A DNA stretch of 64,000 nt from Allopontixanthobacter confluentis (GCF_009827615.1 NZ_WTYU01000002.1:355020-419019); one strand, 5' to 3'; shown: positions 37,649-46,588, counted from the first letter of the stretch. The notes: generated from the letters alone by a model not told the origin. Translations and numbers: made by a program.

Positions 37649-38526
37649 CTTGGGCGAAACTCGCCATTATCGCTTTTGCCTTGGGCACGATACCCGCTGC
37701 GGCAAAAGACAGGCCAACCAAGCAGCTTAAGCCTACTTCGGCTTGGAACCTTGATTACGCAGCTGACAGTTGCCGCATCGCGCGCACTTTCGGGACGGGC
37801 GCGGACAGTAGCGCCTTTTATCTTGAACAATATGACCCGGGTGAAGATTTTCTCCTGCTGGTGGCGGGCGGACCGCTGGCGGGTGTGAAGCCAAGGGATA
37901 TCTCCATCCAGTTTGGGCCCGCAGCCCAAGCGCAGGAGAAGCTGGGAATCGCGGCGGAATTCGGCAGTTTCGGAACTGGTTTCATGGTCACCGGAATGAG
38001 CATGGTGCCGACTGAAAAAGACCGTGGTGCCGATCAGAAAAAGTGGGACGAACCCGACCTTCCTTCCGTGCGTGCGCCCGAAAGTGACATAAGCTGGGTA
38101 GCCTTTACCAAAACTGGCGTAACTGATCTGGTGCTCGAGCTTGGAGCAATGGATAAACCGATGGACGCTCTGCGCGCCTGCACGGACGATCTGGTGCGGC
38201 AGTGGGGAATTGACGCGGAAGCGCAAAAATCTCGCACTCGCAAGGTCAGGCCAGCAAATAATCCAGGCAGATGGTTAGTTGCTGATGACTACCCGAGTGA
38301 ACTGCTGCGAAAGGGTAACCAGGGCGTCGCCCCGTTTCGCTTGATAGTAGGCGCTGATGGAGTGCCGGAAAGCTGCCACATACAGAAAACTTCGGGGCAT
38401 AAGGCGTTTGATGATGTGGTGTGCGAGAAAGTGATGGAGCGAGCCAGGTTCATGCCAGCGCTTGATGCGAACGATCAGCCGATCAGGTCATATTATATCT
38501 CGACTGTGCGTTTCGCGGCGGGTTGA
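37633..38526 (+). CDS. Secreted protein with TonB C-terminal-like domain
   Basis: A 297-residue protein with a Sec signal (MTGNFSWAKLAIIAFALG ... PAAAKD) and no further membrane helix. The last ~85 residues resemble a TonB_C domain (YPSELLRKGNQGVAPFRL, then a VGADGVPESCHI strand and KVMERARFMPAL). The middle part has no family I recognise. It lacks the Pro-rich spacer and anchored N-terminus of a working TonB, so it is more likely a periplasmic binding or stress protein of the type common in Sphingomonadales. The only start giving a signal peptide lies in the etfBA terminator stem. Codons are less GC-biased than the neighbours. Confidence 0.78.
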   Translation: MTGNFSWAKLAIIAFALGTIPAAAKDRPTKQLKPTSAWNLDYAADSCRIARTFGTGADSSAFYLEQYDPGEDFLLLVAGGPLAGVKPRDISIQFGPAAQAQEKLGIAAEFGSFGTGFMVTGMSMVPTEKDRGADQKKWDEPDLPSVRAPESDISWVAFTKTGVTDLVLELGAMDKPMDALRACTDDLVRQWGIDAEAQKSRTRKVRPANNPGRWLVADDYPSELLRKGNQGVAPFRLIVGADGVPESCHIQKTSGHKAFDDVVCEKVMERARFMPALDANDQPIRSYYISTVRFAAG

Positions 38527-38532
38527 TGCCAG

Positions 38533-39297
38533 TCAGCGGGTAGCGGCTGCCAATTGCAATTCAGATGTTTGGCGCCACTGCGACCCCGTCATTTGTGAAC
38601 CGGCCAATTGCGAACAATGCCGCAGCACCCGGCGTGTTACCTGACGTTTTTGTTCTCCGGTCAATGTGTCGTCTTCCTGCGGTTCGGGCGTATCGGTCAA
38701 AAAACGCGTAACTATCCCGCGTTCAAAGGCCAGCTTGGCGTTCAGCGCCAGTGAGGCATGGCGTTTGTCACGCGCGCGCATTGCCTGTTCCCACTCGTCC
38801 AGCAGCGCGTTGGCGCAGCGCGCGGCCATAAGCTGGCTTGCGCCCGCTTCGGTTCTTTCCTGCGCATTTTCGTCATGAATGGTGAATTCCAACTCAGTGC
38901 CAGCATTGTGCGGTTCCAGAGAGACTGTCCGCGCGCCCATTTTTTTCGCGCTTTCACGCTGGTCCAGCCGGACGCGGTGGCGCAGCCCCTGCAATTCGCC
39001 GCGCAACTGCCATGTGACAAATGTGGTGAACCGCGCCTGCTCCGGGTCATAGCTTTCAATCGCCCGGTGGATGGCAATGGCGCAGGCCTGCTGCGCATCG
39101 TCCCGCATATCGGTCAGGCCGTACACCTTGGTGAAATGCCGGATACGCCCACCCAGAATGATCATCAGCTGGCTGAAATGCCGGTCCACCGCGATATTTT
39201 CGCGCAAAGTGCGGCTTCGGCCTGCGCCGATTGCCCCCTCGTTAATCGCGATAATCGCCGCAACTTCCCGTTCCATCGCATCGCTATGTGCTGACAT
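38533..39297 (-). CDS. Sigma-70 region-2-like protein without recognisable region 4
   Basis: A 254-residue protein. Residues ~40-120 match sigma-70 region 2: GGRIRHFTKVYGLTDMRDDA, AIESYDPEQARFTTFVTWQLRGELQ and RLDQRESAKKMG correspond to core-binding and -10 recognition helices. The remaining ~130 residues show no helix-turn-helix of region 4 that I can see, only charged helices and a Gln/Ser-rich tail. It could be an unusual alternative sigma factor, or an anti/pseudo-sigma that binds core RNA polymerase. A perfect hairpin just upstream holds its ribosome site. Alternative start: Met8. Confidence 0.65.
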   Translation of the reverse strand: MSAHSDAMEREVAAIIAINEGAIGAGRSRTLRENIAVDRHFSQLMIILGGRIRHFTKVYGLTDMRDDAQQACAIAIHRAIESYDPEQARFTTFVTWQLRGELQGLRHRVRLDQRESAKKMGARTVSLEPHNAGTELEFTIHDENAQERTEAGASQLMAARCANALLDEWEQAMRARDKRHASLALNAKLAFERGIVTRFLTDTPEPQEDDTLTGEQKRQVTRRVLRHCSQLAGSQMTGSQWRQTSELQLAAATR

Positions 39298-39301
39298 TGT
39301 G

Positions 39302-39325
39302 TTGGCCCCTTGCTTCCGGGGCCAA
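39302..39325 (-). promoter_or_regulatory. Hairpin masking the Shine-Dalgarno of the sigma-like gene
   Basis: On the minus strand, TTGGCCCC - GGAAGCAA - GGGGCCAA forms a perfect 8-bp stem with an 8-base loop. The only Shine-Dalgarno-like run (AAGGGG, eight bases before the ATG at 39297) lies across the loop/3' arm. This arrangement would block translation when folded, as in RNA thermometers or repressor-controlled leaders. Function is inferred from layout only. Confidence 0.5.
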
Positions 39326-39451
39326 ACCGCCCCGATCCCGCAAGGGGTATCGCGTGACAGTGTGTTTCGGGCTGATACCAGCCTATGGGTTCTTACCTAG
39401 AGGCCGCAGGTAGCGCCCCTTTGCCTTATAGAGAGCGCGGCGCACTTCCGG

Positions 39452-39976
39452 TCAGAGCGGCAATTTTTCCAGCAAGGCCAATGGCTCCTCACTTCCTGGC
39501 AGACAGCCATCACGAAAGATCTGGAAGCCAAGGGCCGCTGCAAGGGCAAGCGACGGTGCGTTGCCATGATCAATCATCGCCACGATACGCTGCGGGCCAA
39601 ATTCGCTTTCAAACCAGCGCATCACCGCGTCCATTGCTTCGCGGCCAAGCCCCTTGCCCACATGGTCACGGCTGAAGATCCATCCAGCTTCGGGCAGGTC
39701 ATCAAAATCTGCGCCCAACCCGCGCCAGCTGTGAAAGATGCCGCAAATGCCGATGGGTGCCAGATCATTCTTCAGCCGAACGGTAAAATTGCCATAGCCA
39801 TAAAGAAGCCAGCTGCCCGCCCCGCGGGAGAAGCGCATGAAATGATCCTGCATGGTCGGCGCCGGCCCCAGATAGCGCGACGTTTCGGGGTCACTCACAA
39901 TGTCGAATATGGCATGCAGATCGGCCTTCGCTGGCACACGCAGCACCAGCCGCTGTGTTTCAAGCTCGACCGCCAT
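39452..39976 (-). CDS. GNAT-family N-acetyltransferase (RimJ/RimL type)
   Basis: A 174-residue acetyltransferase. LETQRLVLRVPAKADLHAIF is the RimJ/RimL-type N-terminus, GWIFSRDHVGKGLGREAMDAV is the acetyl-CoA loop, and IDHGNAPSLALAAALGF is the C-terminal NxxSxxxxxxxGF block. The substrate is unknown. It follows DUF445 by 2 bp, so it is in the same transcript as the efflux genes upstream. Confidence 0.88.
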   Translation of the reverse strand: MAVELETQRLVLRVPAKADLHAIFDIVSDPETSRYLGPAPTMQDHFMRFSRGAGSWLLYGYGNFTVRLKNDLAPIGICGIFHSWRGLGADFDDLPEAGWIFSRDHVGKGLGREAMDAVMRWFESEFGPQRIVAMIDHGNAPSLALAAALGFQIFRDGCLPGSEEPLALLEKLPL

Positions 39977-39978
39977 GG

Positions 39979-41358
39979 TCAGAACAGCCCATCCAGGAAA
40001 TGGAGGGTGACGCCCACCAGCCCGCCCACGACCGTGCCATTGATGCGGATGAATTGCAGGTCGCGGCCAACCGCGCTTTCAATCCGGTCGGTCACCGTGC
40101 GGGCATCCCAGCGGCGCACGGTTTCCGATACCAGCTGCACAATCTGCCCGCCATAACGGGTGGCCACGCCCACCGCGGTGCGGCGGGCAAAACGGTTGAT
40201 CTGCAATTGCAGTGCGGGATCATCCCGCAGCGCGGCACCCAGTTCGGAAAGGCTGCTGCCCAGCTGGCCGCTCAGCGTCTTGTCAGGGTTACGCGCCATG
40301 GCAATCAAGCCGCCGCGAATACGCTCCCACACGCTTTGCCACCAATGCGCCACTGCCGGATTGTCGAGCAGTTCGCGCTTCATTTTTTCCACTTTGTCGC
40401 GCGTTGGCTGGTCATGGATCAGATCATGGGCCAGCTTTTCCAGCCCTTCCTCAATCTTGCCGCGCAAGGGGTGATGGGGATCGACCAGCACTTCGGCCAG
40501 CAGCTTATACAGGCCATCCAGCACGGAATTTGCCAGCCGTTCATCCAGACCGACCCAGCGAATGAGCGAATTGGCCCGATCATGGATCATCGCGCGGACC
40601 ATTTCTTCATTGTCTTCCAGCGTCAGGCCGGCCCAGCGGATCATCGAATCCATCAGTGGCAAATGCCGCCGGTCAGCAATGGCCGCGGTCAGCATCTGGC
40701 CCAGCAATGGGGATATTTCCAGCTTGGCCATCTGGTTCTTGAGGCCCGCCTTCACCTGACCGCCCAGCCGTTCAGGATCCAGCGATTCGAGGATGCCCGC
40801 TAGCAGTTCTGCTGCGCCGCCCCCAATGCGCGATCCGCTGCCAGTTTTTGGGCCGGTCTTGGGCTCAACCAGAAATTCGCCTGCTGCGCGCGCCAGGTTC
40901 ATGGATTGCATGCGCCGCGCAACCACGGCCGGCGTCAGGAAATTGTCGCGCAGGAATTGCGCCATCGTATCGGCAATGCGGTCCTTGTTTTCAGGAATAA
41001 TCGCCGTGTGGGGGATGGGCAGGCCCAGCGGCCGGCGAAACAGCGCCGTGACCGCGAACCAGTCAGCCAGGCCGCCCACCATCGCAGCTTCCGCAAATGC
41101 GTTGAGATAGCCCCAGGCGGGGTGGAAGCTGACATATTGGCGGGACAGCAGGAACAGCCCTGCCATGACCACCAGCATGAAAGTGGCAGTCAGCCGCATC
41201 ACGCGGGCGCGGTCCGCAATAGGGGCGCCCGCGACAATAGGATTGCCCGCAATCGGAGTGGGAGTAAGATCCATACCTTGGCCCCTAATACGGGCGGAAG
41301 CCAATGTCAGGTCTGTATCTGCGTGGCGCACTTCGCCAGAAGGCGTTTTCTCGCTCAC
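39979..41358 (-). CDS. DUF445 (YjiN-like) inner-membrane protein
   Basis: A 459-residue protein of the COG2733 family, with an N-terminal helix pair (VMRLTATFMLVVMAGLFLLS ... AAMVGGLADWFAVTALFRRP), a long alpha-helical middle and a C-terminal membrane helix (GTVVGGLVGVTLHFLDGLF). GLADWFAVTALFRRPLG is the hallmark. Function unknown. The start GTG at 41358 overlaps the RND stop (GTGA); an alternative ATG at 41274, preceded by AGGGG, would remove 28 residues. Confidence 0.85.
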   Translation of the reverse strand: MSEKTPSGEVRHADTDLTLASARIRGQGMDLTPTPIAGNPIVAGAPIADRARVMRLTATFMLVVMAGLFLLSRQYVSFHPAWGYLNAFAEAAMVGGLADWFAVTALFRRPLGLPIPHTAIIPENKDRIADTMAQFLRDNFLTPAVVARRMQSMNLARAAGEFLVEPKTGPKTGSGSRIGGGAAELLAGILESLDPERLGGQVKAGLKNQMAKLEISPLLGQMLTAAIADRRHLPLMDSMIRWAGLTLEDNEEMVRAMIHDRANSLIRWVGLDERLANSVLDGLYKLLAEVLVDPHHPLRGKIEEGLEKLAHDLIHDQPTRDKVEKMKRELLDNPAVAHWWQSVWERIRGGLIAMARNPDKTLSGQLGSSLSELGAALRDDPALQLQINRFARRTAVGVATRYGGQIVQLVSETVRRWDARTVTDRIESAVGRDLQFIRINGTVVGGLVGVTLHFLDGLF

Positions 41359-44300
41359 TCAGCAGGGGCAGCCTCTGGCCCTGATGGTGCCGGCCCGCGC
41401 AAGGGGCGGTTTTCATCACCGGGTTGATATGTCAGGAATTTATGACGCAGCCACGGCCCGACCCGCTTTTCAAAGCCGTCAGCCAGGCTGAACCCTGCGG
41501 GCACGATCAGCAAGGTCAGCAGGGTGGACAGAATCAACCCGCCAATCACCACCGTACCCATCGGCGCGCGCCATGCGCCATCGCCTGAAATGGACATTGC
41601 GGTTGGCACCATGCCCGCGGTCATGGCGACTGTGGTCATGACGATGGGCTGAGCGCGCTTGCGGCCAGCTTCGACGATAGCGACAAATTTGCCTTCGCCC
41701 CGCGCCATTTCCTCGATCGCGAAATCGACCAGCAGGATCGAGTTTTTAGCCACGATGCCAAACAGCATCAGCACCCCGATAAAGACCGGCATGGAAATCG
41801 GCTGGCCAAGCAGCTTGATGGCCAGAATGCCGCCCAGCGGGGCAAGCAGCAACGAGCCCATATTCACCAGCGGCGACATCAGGCGGCGATAGAGCAGCAC
41901 CAGCACCGCAAATACCAGCAGAATGCCGGAAACCAGCGCAATGGCGAAGTCATTGATCAGCTCGGCCAGGAACTTGTCGCTGCCTTCGGCCTTGTTGGAC
42001 ACGCCCGTAGGCAGGTTCTGCATGATTGGCAGTTCCTTGATCGCTTCGTCAGCGCGGCCCTTTTCAGCACCCGGCGCAAGGTCTGCGCCGATGTAAACGC
42101 GGCGCTGGCGGTCATACCGCTGGATAGTGGTAGGGCCGGAACCAAAGCGGATGTCCGCCACCCGGCTCAAGGGAACCGAGCCGCCTGAAGCGGTGGGCAC
42201 CGGCAGGTTGCGAATGGTCGATAATTTGTCGCGCGATGCTTCGGGCAGAACAACACGGATGGGCACCTGCCGGTCCGACAGCGAGAATTTGGCGCTGTTC
42301 TGATCAATCTCACCAATCGTGGCGATGCGAATGGCCTGGCTGAGGGAAACCGTCGTGACGCCCAGCGATGCAGCAAGGTCTGCGCGCGGCGTGATGATCA
42401 GTTCCGGGCGCTGAAGGTCTGCTTCCACGCGCGGGGCCTTGATCAGATCAATGCCCTTCATTTCCTGCACCACTGACGCTGCGGTTCTTTCCAGCAGGGC
42501 CGGATCGCTGCCTGACAGCATCACCGAAATATCGCGCCCTGATCCGCCGCCCGGCCCTTGCTGGTTCGCCTGGAAGTTTATCCGCGCATCAGGAATGTCG
42601 CGGAACAGCAGCGCTGTTTCACGTTCGTAATCAAGGCTGGAACGATCCCGGTCTTCGCGCAGGGTAATATAAAGCGTGGCATCGCCTTCGCCGGCCACCA
42701 GCAGGACATTATCTGTTTCCTGCTGCGCCTTGATGATTGTTTCCACGCGTTCCGCCACGGTTTGCGTCTGTTCCAGCGTGGTGCCGGGCACCATGGACAC
42801 GCGCACGCTGCTGTAATCGAAATTGGAGTCGGGGAAGAACTGGACCGGCGTGGATGCAATAAGGGCAATGGTGCAGACAAATGCGCCAAGCCCGACGCCC
42901 ATCACCCAGATGCGATGATCGCGGAACCGCGCCCGGACACGGTCGCCCAGATTGACATACCAATGGCCATATTCGCCCGCCACCCGGCCCATGATGGCGC
43001 GAATGACGAAGGCAACGACAAATCCCGCCAGAATGCCCACTGCAATGCCGCCAAAGATGTTGAGCATGACCGGCAATTCCATGTCGCCCATCACCTTCAT
43101 GGTCATTTGCAGCCCGGCCACAAATGCCGCCAGAATAAGCGCGAAGAAAAATGCAGTCGGCAACAGATACCACCAGTGCATGGGCGTATCGTCGATTTTT
43201 GACCGCATCGCTTTTGCCACGCGGTTGTCCAGCGTCCAGCGCAGCACTCTTTCGTAAAAGCCCATTATCGGGCCATTGGCGTGGTCGCCCGCGCCGTGGT
43301 CTTTCATGAAATAGGCAGCGATCAGCGGCGTAATCATCCGCGCAACGGCCAGGCTCATCAACACAGACGCAACCACGGTCAGACCGAAATTCTTGAAGAA
43401 TTGCCCGGCAATACCGGGCATCAGCCCAACAGGCAGGAACACTGCCACGATGCAGAAAGTGGTGGCAACCACGGCAAGGCCGATTTCATCTGCCGCATCA
43501 ATCGACGCCTGATAGGCGCTTTTACCCATGCGCATATGCCGCACGATATTCTCGATTTCGACGATGGCGTCATCCACCAGCACACCGGCCACCAGGCCCA
43601 GGGCAAGCAGGCTCATCGTATTGAGCGTAAAGCCCAGCAAATCCATGAAGAAGAAGGTCGGGATGGCGGCGAGCGGTATGGCGATGGCGGCAATGATCGT
43701 GGCCCGCCAGTCCCGCAGGAACAGGAACACCACGACAATGGCCAGCAATGCCCCTTCGATCATGGCAGCCATGGAACTGTGGTATTGCCCCTTGGCGTAG
43801 CGGACCATGTTGGACAGTTCGACAAAGCGGATACCGGGGTTTTCAGCTTCGATCTCGCGCATGACTTCCTGCGCGCCATCATAGACAGTAACGTCGCTTT
43901 CGCCCTTGGCACGGGTGGGCGCAAAGGTGACGACCGGCTTGCCGTTTACCTTGGAAATGGTGCGGATTTCGCTGTTACCATCACGCACATCGGCGATATC
44001 ACTCAGCTTGATGGTGCGTCCGCCGCCCAGTGAAATCTGCCGCTGCCCCAAATCATAGGCAGTATCCGCATTGCCCAGAACACGCACTGACTGGCGGGAA
44101 CCGGCAATCTGCGCGACACCGCCCCCGGCATCGAGATTGTTCTGCCGCAGCACTGAATTGACCTGCGCCGCAGTCACGCCCAGCGCCTGCATCCGCGCGG
44201 GGTCTAGCACCACTCTTATTTCGCGGTCCACACCGCCGCGGCGTGCGGCAGAGGACATGCCCGGAACAGCCAGCAGCCGCTTGGACACAGTATCGTCCAC

Positions 44301-44777
44301 AAACCAGCTGAGCTGTTCAATCGTCATATCGTCCGATTCAACAGCGTAATTGGCAAAGGAATTGCTGGACGTCGAAACCTTGAACACGCGTGGCTCGATA
44401 ATGCCGTCGGGCAAATCGCCGCGCAGCTGGTCGACCGCCGCTTTGACTTCATTCACGGCATTATCGACATTCTGGCCGATTTCGAACCGCACCACGGTCT
44501 GCGAATTGCCTTCGCTGACCGAACTGGTGATGACATCAATGCCTTCCACCGTGCTGATCGCCGATTCCACCTTTTCAGTGATCTGCGTGTCGATTTCAGA
44601 CGGTGCCGCACCTGGCTGCGCGATGCTGACGATGACGACCGGGAATTCGATATCCGGATCGTTCTGGATTTCCATTTTGTTGAAGCTGAGAATCCCTGCC
44701 AGCGTCAGCGCAATGAATGCGACAATCGGGATGATCGGATTGCGGATCGACCAGGCAGAGATATTGCGGAAATCCAT
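41355..44777 (-). CDS. RND-family (HAE1-type) multidrug efflux transporter with enlarged centre
   Basis: A 1140-residue inner-membrane proton-driven pump, longer than the ~1040 usual for AcrB types. The proton-relay Asp pair is in GVLVDDAIVEIENI and the relay Lys in VAKNSILLVDFA. Two porter domains and TM1/TM7 starts (NPIIPIVAFIALTLAGIL; HRIWVMGVGLGAF) are clear. Residues ~525-615, between the two halves, contain two additional hydrophobic helices (WWYLLPTAFFFALILAAFV and IFGGIAVGILAGFVVAFVI), predicting 14 instead of 12. Operon: adaptor upstream, DUF445 and GNAT downstream. No outer-membrane channel gene is adjacent. Confidence 0.92.
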   Translation of the reverse strand: MDFRNISAWSIRNPIIPIVAFIALTLAGILSFNKMEIQNDPDIEFPVVIVSIAQPGAAPSEIDTQITEKVESAISTVEGIDVITSSVSEGNSQTVVRFEIGQNVDNAVNEVKAAVDQLRGDLPDGIIEPRVFKVSTSSNSFANYAVESDDMTIEQLSWFVDDTVSKRLLAVPGMSSAARRGGVDREIRVVLDPARMQALGVTAAQVNSVLRQNNLDAGGGVAQIAGSRQSVRVLGNADTAYDLGQRQISLGGGRTIKLSDIADVRDGNSEIRTISKVNGKPVVTFAPTRAKGESDVTVYDGAQEVMREIEAENPGIRFVELSNMVRYAKGQYHSSMAAMIEGALLAIVVVFLFLRDWRATIIAAIAIPLAAIPTFFFMDLLGFTLNTMSLLALGLVAGVLVDDAIVEIENIVRHMRMGKSAYQASIDAADEIGLAVVATTFCIVAVFLPVGLMPGIAGQFFKNFGLTVVASVLMSLAVARMITPLIAAYFMKDHGAGDHANGPIMGFYERVLRWTLDNRVAKAMRSKIDDTPMHWWYLLPTAFFFALILAAFVAGLQMTMKVMGDMELPVMLNIFGGIAVGILAGFVVAFVIRAIMGRVAGEYGHWYVNLGDRVRARFRDHRIWVMGVGLGAFVCTIALIASTPVQFFPDSNFDYSSVRVSMVPGTTLEQTQTVAERVETIIKAQQETDNVLLVAGEGDATLYITLREDRDRSSLDYERETALLFRDIPDARINFQANQQGPGGGSGRDISVMLSGSDPALLERTAASVVQEMKGIDLIKAPRVEADLQRPELIITPRADLAASLGVTTVSLSQAIRIATIGEIDQNSAKFSLSDRQVPIRVVLPEASRDKLSTIRNLPVPTASGGSVPLSRVADIRFGSGPTTIQRYDRQRRVYIGADLAPGAEKGRADEAIKELPIMQNLPTGVSNKAEGSDKFLAELINDFAIALVSGILLVFAVLVLLYRRLMSPLVNMGSLLLAPLGGILAIKLLGQPISMPVFIGVLMLFGIVAKNSILLVDFAIEEMARGEGKFVAIVEAGRKRAQPIVMTTVAMTAGMVPTAMSISGDGAWRAPMGTVVIGGLILSTLLTLLIVPAGFSLADGFEKRVGPWLRHKFLTYQPGDENRPLRGPAPSGPEAAPAE

Positions 44778-44783
44778 GCGTTA

Positions 44784-46022
44784 TCAGCCTTCAGGATTTG
44801 CAGGTTTGGCAGCTGACGGCCGGTCAGCCACCTTTGTCTTCACCGTGTCACCCACATTCAGGAAGCCGCCTGCACGCAGGACCACTTTTTCAGTGCCGGA
44901 AAGGCCTTCGATGATGGCGATGCCATCGTTTGTGACCAGCCCTGTCTTGATTGGCCGGCGGACCACCTTGTTTGCCTTGTCGATAATATAGACAAAGCTG
45001 CCTGTATCATCTGACAAAATGGCCGATTCTGGCAACATGGGTGCCACGACCGAACCGCTTTTGATTACCGCGCTGGCAAAGCCGCCGGGACGCAATTCTG
45101 GAGAATAGGGCAGGGAAATGCGCGCAGTTCCCTGCCGGTTCTGGGCGTCGATGGTCGGTGCAATCTGCCACACCTGTCCGGTAAAGACCTTTTCCGTGCC
45201 GACCGGAATGACTTGCGCCTGCGTGCCGACGCCGATCCGCGTCAGTTCCACTTCGCCAACACTGGCCAGCAATTCCATTTCGCCGCCCTTGGCGATGAGA
45301 AACAAAGTGCCCGACCCTGCACTGACGACCTGCCCCGGTTCCACATTACGTTCCAGCAGCAATCCGCCAGATGGTGCCACGATATTGAGGCGGGCATTGC
45401 GCGCCCGCAATTCACCAGCCTGCGCATTGGCCACCCTGACCCGGGCGTTTGCCGCATCCCGCGTGGCTGTCAGGCGGTCTACATCAGCAGTGCTGATAAA
45501 GCCGCGTTCCACCAGTTTCAGCGCGCGCGCCAGATTGGCCTGCGCCAGATTGGCATCGGCCTGCGCCACCTGAACCTGCGCCGATGCGCTGGCGGCCTGC
45601 TGGTTCTGCACCGAGCGATCAATGACGGCCAGAACCTGTCCGGCGTTGACCCATTGCCCGGCATCGACCGGAACCGACACTACGCGCCCACCTTCACCGG
45701 CAACGCCCACGGGCAATGCGCGGCGGGCAGCCAGTGTGCCCGTGGTCGCAATTTCACCGGCAATGGTGCCATTACCCGGCGAAGTAACCGTGATGAGCGG
45801 CGCCTGATCTTCGCTGTCTTCAGCAGGCACGGCACCTTTGTCACTGCCGCCGATCAGGAAATATGCCAGCGCCGCCAGAACAAGAACGACCAGCGCGACA
45901 AGCGCAATCCGGCGATTGCGGCGCTTGGCTGAAACCGGCGTTACACCTTCCAGACCATTGGCATATGGGTCGGCGGTATATTGGTCCCCGCGTTCTGAAC
46001 TTACGGTTGTTTCATAATTCAT
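44784..46022 (-). CDS. RND efflux periplasmic adaptor (membrane fusion protein)
   Basis: A 412-residue adaptor linking the RND pump to an outer-membrane channel. A cytoplasmic N-terminal ~37 residues precede one membrane anchor (IALVALVVLVLAALAYFLI); then lipoyl/biotinyl halves (GGRVVSVPVDAGQWVNAGQVL, and later IVAPSGGLLLERNVEPGQVV) flank an alpha-hairpin (~135-205), followed by beta-barrel and membrane-proximal domains. Six bp separate it from the RND gene, so they are co-expressed. The anchor is a helix rather than the lipoprotein signal of AcrA. Confidence 0.92.
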   Translation of the reverse strand: MNYETTVSSERGDQYTADPYANGLEGVTPVSAKRRNRRIALVALVVLVLAALAYFLIGGSDKGAVPAEDSEDQAPLITVTSPGNGTIAGEIATTGTLAARRALPVGVAGEGGRVVSVPVDAGQWVNAGQVLAVIDRSVQNQQAASASAQVQVAQADANLAQANLARALKLVERGFISTADVDRLTATRDAANARVRVANAQAGELRARNARLNIVAPSGGLLLERNVEPGQVVSAGSGTLFLIAKGGEMELLASVGEVELTRIGVGTQAQVIPVGTEKVFTGQVWQIAPTIDAQNRQGTARISLPYSPELRPGGFASAVIKSGSVVAPMLPESAILSDDTGSFVYIIDKANKVVRRPIKTGLVTNDGIAIIEGLSGTEKVVLRAGGFLNVGDTVKTKVADRPSAAKPANPEG

Positions 46023-46265
46023 CGCGCCAGAGCCTTGATCATATGGGCCTCGATCACCTGACAGGCCGCCTGATGGCGCTGTACGAAAGGTGTATTACAG
46101 ACATAAGCCACCAGATGCAAGCGACCGGGTGATGCAGAAAACGCCATAGACCGGTGTTCAGCCGCGAGCAATATTTCGCTCGACGGGCGACGTATTCGCC
46201 CGACGAAGCGCCTTGAACCGCCCGCAGTTAAACAAAAATGTGAAGTTACCGCCCATCAGGGCACG
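46023..46265. promoter_or_regulatory. Upstream region of the efflux operon with an inverted repeat
   Basis: No gene is supported here. A dyad CGGGCGA-N5-TCGCCCG at 46184-46202 (extending to 11 bp per arm with one mismatch) lies about 160 bp before the adaptor start and is a candidate operator. No regulator gene adjoins it. Confidence 0.4.
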
Positions 46266-46297
46266 AAAAAGGGCGGGCCAGCAATGCTGACCCGCCC
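46266..46297 (-). terminator. Rho-independent terminator of the GlsB-like gene
   Basis: Stem of twelve pairs with one mismatch (GGGCGGGCCAGC against GCTGACCCGCCC), 3-base loop, then five T when read on the minus strand, 28 bp beyond the stop of the small membrane protein gene. Confidence 0.88.
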
Positions 46298-46324
46298 CAA
46301 ATCTGTTTGCTTAAGCAGTTCGAA

Positions 46325-46588
46325 TTAACGAACGCGGCCGCGCTGTACCATGTTTACAATCCCGAGCAGAACGATTGCGCCCAGCAGCGACATCAGCAGA
46401 CCGGGGACGCTGAATTCTGTCAGTGTGGAACCAACGCCGATCAGCGAACCGATGAAGCGGCCAATGAACGAGCCGACGATGCCGACCACGATGTTCCAGA
46501 AAATGCCCATCGAGGCATCACGGTTCATAACCATGCTGGCGAGCCAGCCGATAATGCCACCGACGATAATTGCAATAATCCAACCCAT
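46325..46588 (-). CDS. GlsB/YeaQ/YmgE (transglycosylase-associated) small membrane protein
   Basis: An 87-residue inner-membrane protein with three hydrophobic helices rich in Gly, beginning MGWIIAIIVGGIIGWLASMV and containing IVVGIVGSFIGRFIG. The family is stress-associated in many bacteria; the transglycosylase name is historical. AGGAGG five bases before the ATG at 46588 fixes the start; the longer in-frame reading to 46705 has no such site. Single gene with its own terminator. Confidence 0.9.
   Translation of the reverse strand: MGWIIAIIVGGIIGWLASMVMNRDASMGIFWNIVVGIVGSFIGRFIGSLIGVGSTLTEFSVPGLLMSLLGAIVLLGIVNMVQRGRVR

Noticed and set aside
46070-46130. Possible promoter for the efflux operon (TTGCAT, 17 bp, TAATAC on the minus strand)
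   Set aside because: Only three of six bases match a TATAAT box; alphaproteobacterial promoters vary too much to call it.
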